DNA of 64,000 bases, taken from contig NZ_CP074572.1 of NCBI RefSeq assembly GCF_018394335.1, positions 496,001-560,000 of the forward strand. Direction: 5' to 3'. A model generated the notes under the pieces. It saw only the letters and a program-made list of their open reading frames with translations. It was not told the origin of the DNA and did not search any database. Made by a program: the position numbers and the translations under genes. Positions 20,195 to 28,159 of this stretch are shown here, piece after piece. Each line of letters begins with the position of its first letter. Position 1 is the first letter of the stretch. The stretch comes from Shewanella dokdonensis (GTDB lineage Bacteria > Pseudomonadota > Gammaproteobacteria > Enterobacterales > Shewanellaceae).

Positions 20195-20475
20195 GACTGA
20201 ATATCTACCAGTTGATTATCAACTAAAGATTGACAAAAAATTAAGGTGTCTTGCTGACACTGCTGTTCGGTAACGTCATATTCGTTACAAATCTGCTCAA
20301 CAATGTCAGCAATAGATTGTGGCGCTTCAAGAAGCTCCCAAATACGGCTCCCCGTTCCGCTAATACCAAAATAGTTACCAGTTTCAGGTACCATCATTAC
20401 TGTATCGCCATCCATATCAGTAAAAATCTGATCAGGCTTACGGCGCAGTTCGCAATCAAGTGTCAGCTCAGACAT
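20191..20475 (-). CDS. Lasso B1 protein, PqqD-like RiPP recognition element
   Basis: The protein is about 94 residues, with a PqqD-like fold visible as ELRRKPDQIFTDMDGDTVMM (beta wing), NYFGISGTGSRIWELLEAPQ and a C-terminal helical part around ICNEYDVTEQQCQQDTLIFC. Such stand-alone domains bind the leader peptide and deliver it to the B2 protease and the cyclase. The ATG at 20475 is preferred to that at 20481 because AAGGA lies six bases before it. It is the first gene of the minus-strand arm, directly next to the divergent promoter region. Confidence 0.9.
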   Translation of the reverse strand: MSELTLDCELRRKPDQIFTDMDGDTVMMVPETGNYFGISGTGSRIWELLEAPQSIADIVEQICNEYDVTEQQCQQDTLIFCQSLVDNQLVDIQS

Positions 20476-20675
20476 GTTCATTCCTTGTACTAAATAAGCT
20501 ATTGATAAATCCGATAATACTTAATAAATAAGTTATATTCTAACAATAATAATCTAGCCATTTGAAACTTTGGCTAACTTTATCCAAGCACCGATAAAGT
20601 GATGGTGACCTAGAGATATACATTATCGATAAGTGATTATAATATGGTGCATCCATCTTTATTGTCAGATTTTTT
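20476..20675. promoter_or_regulatory. Divergent promoter region of the lasso locus
   Basis: Two hundred AT-rich bases separate the B1 gene (minus) from the cyclase gene (plus). On the plus strand TATAAT at 20638-20643 is a good -10 box; no good -35 box is seen. Just upstream lies a perfect palindrome TTATCGATAA (20623-20632), a possible operator. The minus-strand promoter must also be here but is not clear. Confidence 0.55.
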
Positions 20676-22534
20676 ATGTTTGCTGGAGTCTATTCTACTC
20701 ATTCTCAACTTCCCGCAGTTAATACTGATGTGATAAAGCAGTCCCTTGCACCGTACCATCAACCCGATAATGATGGCTTTTATACTGAGCCGAACTTCTG
20801 GCTCTATGAGCAACGCCACCACCACGGCTATTTTGACCGTGATCCGCATCTGCCACTTTATTGTGAACAAAAAGGCGTGGTCGTGGCATTTTGGGGGCGA
20901 CTCGACAACCGCGAACAATTAGCCGCCACACTAGGTTTAAATCATAAAGATGAGCAACTCACCGATGCGCAGTTAGTGCTTGAGGCATGGTCACATTTCT
21001 TACAACAGCTACCCGAACAACTTTTGGGTGATTTTGCCATCGCTATTATTGATAAACCACGACAACAGCTATTTTTAGTGCGCGACCCGTTAGGGGTTAA
21101 ACCACTGTATTATAGTTGGCAGCAAGGGAAACTATTCTTTGGGTCATCAGCTGCGGCACTTAAAGCTATGGATGGCATTGTCCTGAGCAAAAGTACTGAG
21201 TGGATGGCGCGCTATCTTTGGTTGTGCTTATCCAAAGATCCTATCAAGACTGCGTACAATGAAATGCGCAAACTACCACCCGCCCACTGCCTGTTATTGG
21301 CGCACAATGCCGAGCCACAGCTACGCCGCTGGCATTTTTGGCGTGATGATGCACCAATAGCGAACCAACGCGATGAACGCTGGGTCAATGACTATCGGGC
21401 AGTGCTGGAAGAAAGCATCCGTTGCCGCATGCATAGTCCTTACCCTTTGGGCACCGAAAACAGCGGTGGCATCGACTCGGCAACACTCACCGCCTACCTA
21501 GCAAAATTCTTAGATAATCCGGTAGAACAACTACACAGTTTTGGCTTTGCGATGTGCGAGCAAGAGCCGGAATATATTCTTGAAACCAGCCAAGCCTGCG
21601 GTATTGCCCATAATTACTTAGTGAGTGCTCAGCTTGGTAACCAAACTGAGCGGATGGAACGTAGCTTAAAAGTATTGGGGTATCCTGAGGAACATGGTAA
21701 CGCCAGTCTTCATCTACCGTTTTATCAGCAATGTCAGCAGCGCAATATCAAAGTGTTGTTTTCAGGTTTTGGCGGTGATGAAGTGGTCACCAACCCGGCA
21801 AATTTGGCGCGTTATGAGTTCCTCGATAATCACCAATATGGCGCGTTATTCAACATTCTGTCTGGCAACGCAATAACTCGGCCATTACGCCTTGTTAAAG
21901 CAATATTGAAACCGCAAAACCCCGCCTATCGCCCCACTTTTTTAACCGCTTGGCGTCAGCGCTGGCCCTACTGCCTATTAAAAAGGAGGTGATCGAGGCT
22001 TACAATATTCAGCACGATTATATGGAAAGCGCCCGTTATGATGCACCTTTTAGACGAGTCAATGATTTTATTCTACAACATCACTTGCACGAACTGCATG
22101 TGACCACTCGCCTAGATAACTGTACTCTCATGGCAAATTCATTTGGCATCGACTACCGTTGGCCACTCTGGGATGTGCGTTTAGTACAGCAATACCTTTC
22201 CACCCCAACCATTGAAAAAATTGGCCCTAAAGGCATGGGGCGCTATCTGCACCGCCGCGCAATTACTGGCACAGTGCCCAATAAAGTGGCTTGGAAGTCT
22301 AGTAAAGACATGGGCTATGGTGCTCAGCATGTAAAACGACAGCAAGCAGCGATTGCTAAGCCACCAGTATTGATGGATTTACCCCCTGACATACAAGATT
22401 TGTTGGATCCGTTTAAGTTTGCACAATGGCAGCACTGGAGTACTCAAAATGCCTCTGAAGCTAACGTCACTGTATTAGATAGAGTATCGATTGAGAAAAA
22501 CAGTCAAGCGTTAAACTGGCTAACAAGATGGTAA
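20676..22534 (+). CDS. Lasso peptide cyclase C (asparagine synthetase-like), one frameshift
   Basis: The restored protein is ~619 residues. The N-terminal domain is like class II glutamine amidotransferases (FWGRLDNREQL, LGDFAIAIID, RDPLGVKPLYY) but begins MFAGVY, lacking the catalytic Cys at position 2, so it cannot use glutamine in the normal way. The C-terminal domain has the ATP-pyrophosphatase loop ENSGGIDSATL (~residue 262) and FSGFGGDE. These are the lasso cyclase features: it adenylates the ring Glu/Asp side chain and closes the isopeptide bond with the N-terminus. The frame breaks in a CCC run near 21965; one C restores WRQRWPLLPIKKEVIEAYNI. It is divergent from B1 and followed by the precursor gene. 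Confidence 0.9.
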
Positions 22535-22647
22535 TAACTTTACCCATCTGTTATACCCGTAATATTTTACTATTATTAATAGCAATGACATCCAGCGCTA
22601 TTCATAGGGTTTGTTGTCTAACGTAGAACTTATTGAGAGGAGACGAT

Positions 22648-22818
22648 ATGAAATCATCTGTAGCAAAGACTGAAATGGTTAAAGATTCAGGAAAGGACAC
22701 AGAGACTAAGCGTCCATATTGCCCGCCAATGTTAAAGAATCTCACTTTGGGCGATACACGTGCGAAAGCGAATCAAACCACCACTGAAATCTCTCTTAAT
22801 TCGGGAGTAGCTTCCTAA
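22648..22818 (+). CDS. Lasso precursor peptide A (56 residues)
   Basis: The ATG at 22648 has a strong GAGAGGAG ribosome site. The 56-residue product lies between the cyclase and a strong terminator. The leader contains YCPPML (a YxxPxL recognition motif for PqqD-type B1 proteins) and ends LGDTR with Thr at -2, the conserved penultimate leader residue. The predicted core is AKANQTTTEISLNSGVAS: Ala1 and Glu9 would form a nine-residue ring, leaving a nine-residue tail ending in Ser. Thr-2, the position of Glu9 and the terminal Ser suited to the kinase gene all support this cut. Spacing from YxxP to Thr-2 is two residues shorter than usual. No Cys is in the core. Confidence 0.82.
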   Translation: MKSSVAKTEMVKDSGKDTETKRPYCPPMLKNLTLGDTRAKANQTTTEISLNSGVAS

Positions 22819-22832
22819 GTTCAGAGGTACGG

Positions 22833-23318
22833 CTAGATTGAAAAGTCCAGATCCACCATGGCGTTTGGGCAGTCGCAGCTAATTAGCTGCGACTGTTTTG
22901 TTTTATGGGAATAAATAGCCGTTGCATTTGCGGCGCATATACCACCTGTTGCTTTAGCCCAGCCCGCCGATAAGCCATACCCTCCACTGCGTAAGATAGC
23001 GTCGCACCACCGCATTGGTTGTGCTTGCTCGTGAAGCTGAGCTAAATGCCGTAGCAGTTGGGTTAAGGTCCAGGCAACAGGTAACAGCATTGTTTGGCAA
23101 ATACTCTGGTAATAGTGATAAACAACAAAACGTGCAACAAAACGATAATGATTGCAGGCGGTTTGTGTGGCTCTTACAACGGCTTTTAACCTGCCATGTC
23201 CTTTGATATGGGGATAGCGTTGGTTCAGTAATGGGGCTAAATATCGATATAACTGTTGCTGCCATACTCGCTGTTGCGCGGGACTCTTGATTTGAATAGA
23301 TGACAGCGCTGCCGCCAA
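22833..23318 (-). CDS. Hypothetical protein opposite the precursor gene
   Basis: A 161-codon open frame on the minus strand with no recognised domain. It is rich in Gln, His, Tyr and Arg (for example HYRFVARFVVYHYYQ). Its last ~35 codons run through the perfect hairpin that terminates the precursor transcript, and its stop is 14 bp from the precursor stop. Both features argue against a real gene. It is the longest frame between the precursor and the kinase gene, so it is kept with low confidence. Confidence 0.3.
   Translation of the reverse strand: MAAALSSIQIKSPAQQRVWQQQLYRYLAPLLNQRYPHIKGHGRLKAVVRATQTACNHYRFVARFVVYHYYQSICQTMLLPVAWTLTQLLRHLAQLHEQAQPMRWCDAILRSGGYGLSAGWAKATGGICAANATAIYSHKTKQSQLISCDCPNAMVDLDFSI
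22870..22904 (+). terminator. Strong terminator after the precursor gene
   Basis: The stem CAGTCGCAGCTAATTAGCTGCGACTG is a perfect 26-bp palindrome (13 bp per arm; in the folded hairpin the loop is AATT or so), followed by TTTTGTTTT. It lies 52 bp after the precursor stop and separates precursor expression from the downstream kinase genes. A strong terminator with partial read-through would give high precursor and lower enzyme levels. Confidence 0.85.
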
Positions 23319-23446
23319 AAATACATAGGCATCAGTAATTACTAAAATTACTAAGCGAAATTTGTATGGTTGTAGCTAATCGTTATTAAGTTCATTATGT
23401 TATGCTCTTTGCCGGTATTCCTCACTCAATCACACTATTTTTAACG

Positions 23447-23480
23447 CTAGCTCAGGATACTCTCTAGCTCAGGATACTCT
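23447..23480 (+). repeat. 17-bp tandem duplication at the kinase ribosome site
   Basis: CTAGCTCAGGATACTCT occurs twice without a gap (23447-23463 and 23464-23480), immediately before the kinase ATG at 23487. Each copy contains AGGA; the second copy's AGGA lies about 12 bases before the ATG. Such a duplication could alter translation, or it may be a sequencing or assembly artefact. Confidence 0.8.
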
Positions 23481-23486
23481 GATTTC

Positions 23487-24374
23487 ATGTATTACTCCGC
23501 TTACCAACTAACCATTGCCAGTGAGTTGCCCTTACCAGAACTTGTACCTGTTAATGGCACACAGACTGACGTCACAATTCGCTTTGACAATGTTGCAAAA
23601 AACGGGCTAGCAGACGGAGAACAATTGGGACCATTTTTATGGGCAGCTCCCAATACACTGTGGTTGCAGGTACCGAACGTTGCCCGTTTTTTAGTGCGCA
23701 ATGGTAACGAGATTATTATTGACCCTGCTGATGGCATTGATGACGATAGTATTCGGGTGTTTTTGTTAGGTTCCGCGTTCGGAGCCTTGCTGTTCCAACG
23801 TGGCTTGTTGGTGATCCACGGCAATGCAGTGCGCATTGGTGATGAATGTTTAATTTGTGTAGGACCGTCCGGCGCAGGTAAATCGACTTTAGCCGCTGCG
23901 TTTATGCAACGTGGGTTTGATGTGCTGGCGGATGATGTGGTGCCGGTAAATGATGCGGGGTTGGCGCTGCCAGGATTTCCGCGGATTAAATTATGGCAGG
24001 ATGCAGCGGAGCAATTTGAGATTGTCACTGATGACTTACGCCGTATTCGCCCCGAGATGAATAAGTTTAACCTGCCGGTTAATGGTGTAGTGCAGCAAGC
24101 ATTACCGATCCGTTGGATTTATATTCTAGGTAGCGACCATATCGATGAAATCACCTTTGAAGCTATCAACGGTATGGCGAAATTTATGCCACTGCAAAAC
24201 AATACTTATCGCGCTAAGTTCCTCCATGGGATGCAACTAAAACCGCAGCATTTGAGTATGTGTGGCAAGTTAGCCAGTAAAATCCGTTTGTCACGGCTAA
24301 CCCGACCTAAATTAGGATTTACCGCCAATGCGATGGTGGATGCCATTCTCAAGGATATTGAGGTTAACCCATGA
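23487..24374 (+). CDS. HPr-kinase-like lasso peptide kinase
   Basis: The protein has 295 residues. It begins MYYSAYQLTIASELPLPEL, as in RiPP-cluster HPr kinase homologues, and contains a P-loop GPSGAGKST (residues ~126-134), LVIHGNAV before it and VLADDVVPV (Asp149-Asp150) after it, the catalytic core of HPr(Ser) kinase C-terminal domains. The N-terminal regulatory domain of true HPr kinase is absent. In paeninodin-type clusters such kinases phosphorylate the C-terminal Ser of the precursor; the precursor here also ends in Ser. It overlaps the sulfotransferase gene by four bases (ATGA). Substrate assignment is inference from context. Confidence 0.85.
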   Translation: MYYSAYQLTIASELPLPELVPVNGTQTDVTIRFDNVAKNGLADGEQLGPFLWAAPNTLWLQVPNVARFLVRNGNEIIIDPADGIDDDSIRVFLLGSAFGALLFQRGLLVIHGNAVRIGDECLICVGPSGAGKSTLAAAFMQRGFDVLADDVVPVNDAGLALPGFPRIKLWQDAAEQFEIVTDDLRRIRPEMNKFNLPVNGVVQQALPIRWIYILGSDHIDEITFEAINGMAKFMPLQNNTYRAKFLHGMQLKPQHLSMCGKLASKIRLSRLTRPKLGFTANAMVDAILKDIEVNP

Positions 24375-25300
24375 GTAGTCTCTATTGGTTAGCATCCTAC
24401 CCAAAATCTGGCAACACTTGGTTTCGTGCTTTTTTGCAGAACTTACTTGAAGATGGCGATAAGCCCGTGGTCATTGATGAACTCAGCACCGGCAGTATTG
24501 CCAGTGCGCGCGGCTGGTTAGATGAAACCTTAGGCTTTGATACGGCAGATTTGACTCAAGATGAAATCGATGCGCTGCGCCCCAGTGTGTATAACTGGCA
24601 ACATGATGCGACTGAGCTTGGTTACCATAAAATTCACGATGCATACACTATGGTTGACGGCGGTACGCCTATTGTCGGTGTTGCGGGTACTAAAGGTGCG
24701 TTGTACATCGTACGCAATCCGTTAGATGTAGCCCCTTCCTACGCTAACCATTGCCAATGTTCGCTGGATCAAGCCATTGAACATATGGGCAACCCGCAGC
24801 ACTGCATGGCACAAAATAAACGCCGTTTAACCAGTCAAGTGCGGCAACAACTGTTGACGTGGTCTGGGCATGTGCGTAGCTGGTTAGATGCACCGCAGCT
24901 TAACCGCTTAGTTATCCGCTATGAGGATATGCTCAATCATCCGTTAGCTACCTTTACGGCAGCTTGCCAATTCTTGGAGTTACCGCTTGATCAAGCGCGC
25001 ATAAAAAAGGCAATCGCCTTTAGTGATTTTAAGGTGTTATCACAACAAGAAAAGCAACACGGCTTTAAAGAGCGCCCTCCACAAACGCAGCAGTTCTTTC
25101 GACAAGGTAAAAGTGGTGATTGGCGAGATAAACTCACAGGGGAACAAGTGGCGCGGATTATCCAAGACCATGGTGAAATGATGCGGCGCTTGGGGTATTT
25201 AGATGTGAATGGTCAACCTTTGGTCACACCACGCCCATGGTGCGAGCTTTCAGTTGATGTTGAACGCCGAGGTGATGGTGTTGCATGCGTTAATCAATAG
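24371..25300 (+). CDS. Sulfotransferase, probable lasso tailoring enzyme
   Basis: The protein has 309 residues. The 5'-phosphosulfate-binding loop is LASYPKSGNTWFRAFLQNLL at the N-terminus and the 3'-phosphate-binding segment is LYIVRNPLDVAPSYANH, the two hallmarks of PAPS-dependent sulfotransferases. RYEDML and FFRQGKSGDWRD are also typical of the Sulfotransfer_1 family. It is translationally coupled to the kinase gene, which places it in the lasso modification set. Thr or Ser hydroxyls in the peptide are plausible acceptors (the core has no Tyr), but a different acceptor is possible. PAPS could come from the neighbouring cysDN-cysC operon. Confidence 0.88.
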   Translation: MSSLYWLASYPKSGNTWFRAFLQNLLEDGDKPVVIDELSTGSIASARGWLDETLGFDTADLTQDEIDALRPSVYNWQHDATELGYHKIHDAYTMVDGGTPIVGVAGTKGALYIVRNPLDVAPSYANHCQCSLDQAIEHMGNPQHCMAQNKRRLTSQVRQQLLTWSGHVRSWLDAPQLNRLVIRYEDMLNHPLATFTAACQFLELPLDQARIKKAIAFSDFKVLSQQEKQHGFKERPPQTQQFFRQGKSGDWRDKLTGEQVARIIQDHGEMMRRLGYLDVNGQPLVTPRPWCELSVDVERRGDGVACVNQ

Positions 25301-26480
25301 ACTCAAGCAACTGTCTATGCGCCGCCACCCCCATGGTTTGCTAAGTTGGCGTTATTTACTGCCACAATTATCATCGCCGTTAATGCAACACCGAGCTTAT
25401 TGGTGGCATAGTTGCGGGACTCGTTCGCGGCTGTTGTGGGGGCTGTGGCAGTTATATTTATGGTTACGTTGGCTCGCATTCAGCAGTTGGCGCGCGAGTT
25501 ATCGCACGGTGCAGTTGCATGGGCCTCATGTCAAAAAGCAACACAACATAAGTCAATGGCAGCAATTTTGGCGTGTGCAAGCATTAGCCTGGCGCTGGTG
25601 TATTCCGCCTGCGGCTGCGTATCGTTTCCAATTGTACCGTTATCCTGAGCGAGCACTAGAGTACGTCTATGATATAGAAGTGGGGGCTTATCATCGGTTA
25701 CAAAGTGAAGCGCTAGGACTCACTAAAAAGTCGCTACAGCTGTTGCAAGATAAGCAACGACTAGCCGAAAAACTCACGCCTTTGGGAGTAACCATTGTGG
25801 ATGGCTATCCCGTGGCATTTCGCAGCACTAATAAGTTAATCGATACGCTCGCTGGCGATGGGAAATTTTTTTAAAGACACGCAGTGGCAACCAGGGTATT
25901 GGCGCGTTCGCTGTAACAGCAAAAAATGGTCAATTGCAGGGAAAACCTTTGCTGGCGAATTATTATCTGATAGCAACGCAGTGGAACACGCATGGCAGCA
26001 GTTGTTGCAACTCGACGATGCACTGATCCAGCCGCTGCTGACAAATCACCCTGCATTACAGACATTAACCCCGGCTGATGAAGCCATTACCGTGCGTGTG
26101 ATTACCCAATGGCATGAGCAACAACTAAGGGTGTTCACCGCATTCATTGAAGTACCGTTTCAAGATATACAACGCACAGTTTACAGTGTGTTGCCGATAA
26201 CTTCGGCGGGTGATTTTGCGCGTTATCCGGCAGAAATTCTGGATGAGCAAGTGGCACAGCGGGCAAATACCTTATGGCAGCAAGCACAAGCAATTGGCCT
26301 ATTACCCTTTTGGTCTCAATTAATAGAACAAAGCATAAAAGCTCATCAGCCGTTCTCTGATGTCAAAGCCATCGCTTGGGATTGGGTAGTCACAGCAACG
26401 GGGGCGTGATGTTGGAAGGTAATACTGGATGGGGCACCATGATGCCACAACTCATTCATGGCCCGTTTCTTAGTAAGTAA
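25257..26480 (+). CDS. ATP-grasp-type protein (sugar-transfer-associated ATP-grasp-like), two frameshifts
   Basis: Two overlapping frames form one ~407-residue protein. A 7-T run at 25866-25872 reads correctly with six T, giving ...LAGDGKFFKDTQWQPGYW. A missing base near 26402 then restores VMLEGNTGWGTMMPQ and a stop at 26478-26480. Features recall ATP-grasp proteins associated with sugar-transfer loci: LLQDKQRLAEKL, IQPLLTNHPALQTL, AITVRVITQW, WDWVV and the C-terminal LEGN motif. The start is uncertain (ATG 25257, 25275 or 25317), since all overlap or abut the sulfotransferase end. ATP-grasp enzymes join a carboxylate to an amine or other nucleophile. A role in decorating the lasso peptide is inference. 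Confidence 0.65.
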
Positions 26481-26485
26481 ATAGC

Positions 26486-26719
26486 TCAGACTTTTTTCCA
26501 TATAAGTGCCAGTCCCGATAAAAATTTACCAGGGGTAAAGGCCAGCGATAGCATCAGTAGCAGAGCGAACCAGCGCATGAGATTGCCAGCCCCGCAGATT
26601 ACCCCAAAACGTCCCAGCAGGTACGCCAAGGACAGTGCCAGATGAGTACCAACCACAGCAATAGCAACGGTGCGCCATTTCTGCCGCTCAGAAACCAGAC
26701 ATGCCGCGCCGCCCGCCAA
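26486..26719 (-). CDS. Small hydrophobic hypothetical protein or gene fragment
   Basis: A 77-codon frame starting at TTG, with two predicted membrane segments (around AVVGTHLALSLAYLLG and MRWFALLLMLSLAF). Another ATG frame begins just upstream (near 26757) and could be joined by one indel, so the gene may be longer and broken. I do not recognise the family. It is convergent with the ATP-grasp gene and six bases from its stop. Confidence 0.35.
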   Translation of the reverse strand: MAGGAACLVSERQKWRTVAIAVVGTHLALSLAYLLGRFGVICGAGNLMRWFALLLMLSLAFTPGKFLSGLALIWKKV

Positions 26720-26849
26720 CAGAGTTCACAACAACCCAACCACAACTTATTTACCATTCACGCCACCTAGCAACCATTCATCGCAAACTCAAGCAGCACA
26801 TTTTGCCACTGCATAAGCTCACTCTGTCATTCATTACAGGAACAGACTT

Positions 26850-27482
26850 ATGCGAACGTTCATTTCATTGATTTTGGCAACGCTAATATTAGGCAATGTC
26901 ATCAGCGCTGAGGCCGCCCCCTCTGCCGCATTAATTGCCGAATACAACCAGGCGGCCGCCAAAGGCGATATGGGCAGTGTGTTACTCAAACTTGAGCAGC
27001 TGAAACAGCAACAAGCTGATGATCCGCTAACGCTAGTGTATTGGGGCAGTGCTAAGACCATGACAGCCAAGGATGAATTCTGGCCTTGGTCAAAATACCA
27101 ATGCGCTGAAACCGGCCTGAACGCTATCGACAAATCACTGGTGCTGTTAGCTCAGGCACCTAATGATGAGCGGCGGCTGGGGCTAGATATTCGTAGCCTT
27201 ACCCAGGCGTTAGCAGCGGTAACCTATACGGCGGTACCCAAAATGTTTAACCGTTTTGAACGCGGTTACGATCTATTTATCACCCTACTCGCCTCGCCGC
27301 AATTTCAAGCGGTTCCGGCTGAGTACACGGCATGGATTTACCAACGCGCTATCAGCGCCGCCCTCGTCGCCAAAGACTTAGCACGGGCGCAACAATGGCA
27401 GCAACAGTTGGCTAAACAAGCGCCAACACATCCTCTGACGCAGACAATGGCAGCCATGATTGCCAAAGCCAAAGGAGAGTAA
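26850..27482 (+). CDS. Periplasmic protein of the ABC operon, unknown function
   Basis: The protein has 210 residues with a clear Sec signal peptide (MRTFISLILATLILGNVISAEA followed by AP). The mature part is helical with TPR-like character (EYNQAAAKGDMGSVLLKLEQ; LARAQQWQQQLAKQAP). AGGA lies 13-15 bases upstream of the ATG. It is the first gene of a tightly packed operon, with only two bases to the ABC ATPase gene. It may act as a periplasmic partner of the transporter. The family is not recognised. Confidence 0.7.
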   Translation: MRTFISLILATLILGNVISAEAAPSAALIAEYNQAAAKGDMGSVLLKLEQLKQQQADDPLTLVYWGSAKTMTAKDEFWPWSKYQCAETGLNAIDKSLVLLAQAPNDERRLGLDIRSLTQALAAVTYTAVPKMFNRFERGYDLFITLLASPQFQAVPAEYTAWIYQRAISAALVAKDLARAQQWQQQLAKQAPTHPLTQTMAAMIAKAKGE

Positions 27483-27484
27483 TC

Positions 27485-28159
27485 ATGTTGCGTTTTGACA
27501 ATATCTGTAAAAGTTATCGCGCGGGTAAGCAAACGGTAGCGGTACTCAAGGGGGTAACCGGCCAGTTGGCGATGGCGGAAATGGTCGCCCTATGTGGCCC
27601 ATCCGGCTCCGGCAAGAGTACGCTCTTGCAGATCTTGGGAGCACTGGATTTACGCTATCAAGGTGAAATCCAATTTTCCGGACAAGCCTTCCCACGAACC
27701 GTACACAAGGCGACATTGCTTAGACGGCAGCAGCTCGGTTTTGTGTTTCAACGCTTTAATCTAGTGCCAGTGTTAACCGCCGAAGAAAACGTGATGCTGC
27801 CGTTACAACTGCGAGGCTGGCCGTTGAATAAACAGCAACAAGCAGCACGCGACATGCTGGCTCAAGTTGGCTTGGCACCACAATTACGGCAAAAGCCCGC
27901 TGAACTTTCTGGCGGCCAACAACAACGTGTAGCCATTGCCCGTGCCATGGTCAGTCGCCCAGCACTGGTGATTGCTGATGAACCGACCGCCAGTTTAGAC
28001 ACAGGATCAGCCACCCAAATTATCAGCCTATTACGAGAACTCTGTCATCAGCATCGCAGTGCTGTTTTAGTGGCAACACACGACCCACGTATGGCTGCCA
28101 GCTGTGATCGCATCATTCAGCTGCAAGACGGCTGCATTGCGGCGGAGAATGCCGCATGA
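27485..28159 (+). CDS. ABC transporter ATP-binding protein, LolD/MacB type
   Basis: The protein has 224 residues with Walker [10 protein letters not shown], the Q-loop in [14 protein letters not shown], signature [15 protein letters not shown], Walker [14 protein letters not shown] and the switch His in [19 protein letters not shown] is characteristic of the LolD/MacB/FtsE subgroup that works with FtsX-like permeases rather than carrying substrate through a channel. It overlaps the permease gene by four bases (ATGA). It energises the mechanotransmission-type transporter encoded next. Confidence 0.92.
   Translation: MLRFDNICKSYRAGKQTVAVLKGVTGQLAMAEMVALCGPSGSGKSTLLQILGALDLRYQGEIQFSGQAFPRTVHKATLLRRQQLGFVFQRFNLVPVLTAEENVMLPLQLRGWPLNKQQQAARDMLAQVGLAPQLRQKPAELSGGQQQRVAIARAMVSRPALVIADEPTASLDTGSATQIISLLRELCHQHRSAVLVATHDPRMAASCDRIIQLQDGCIAAENAA

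Noticed and set aside
20676..22534. Annotation as asparagine synthetase AsnB
   Set aside because: The N-terminal catalytic Cys is missing (MFAGVY) and the gene sits with B1, B2, exporter and a precursor, which identifies a lasso cyclase.
22954..23265. 103-codon minus-strand frame next to the precursor gene
   Set aside because: It overlaps the longer 22833-23318 frame in another phase, with no recognisable motif or ribosome site.
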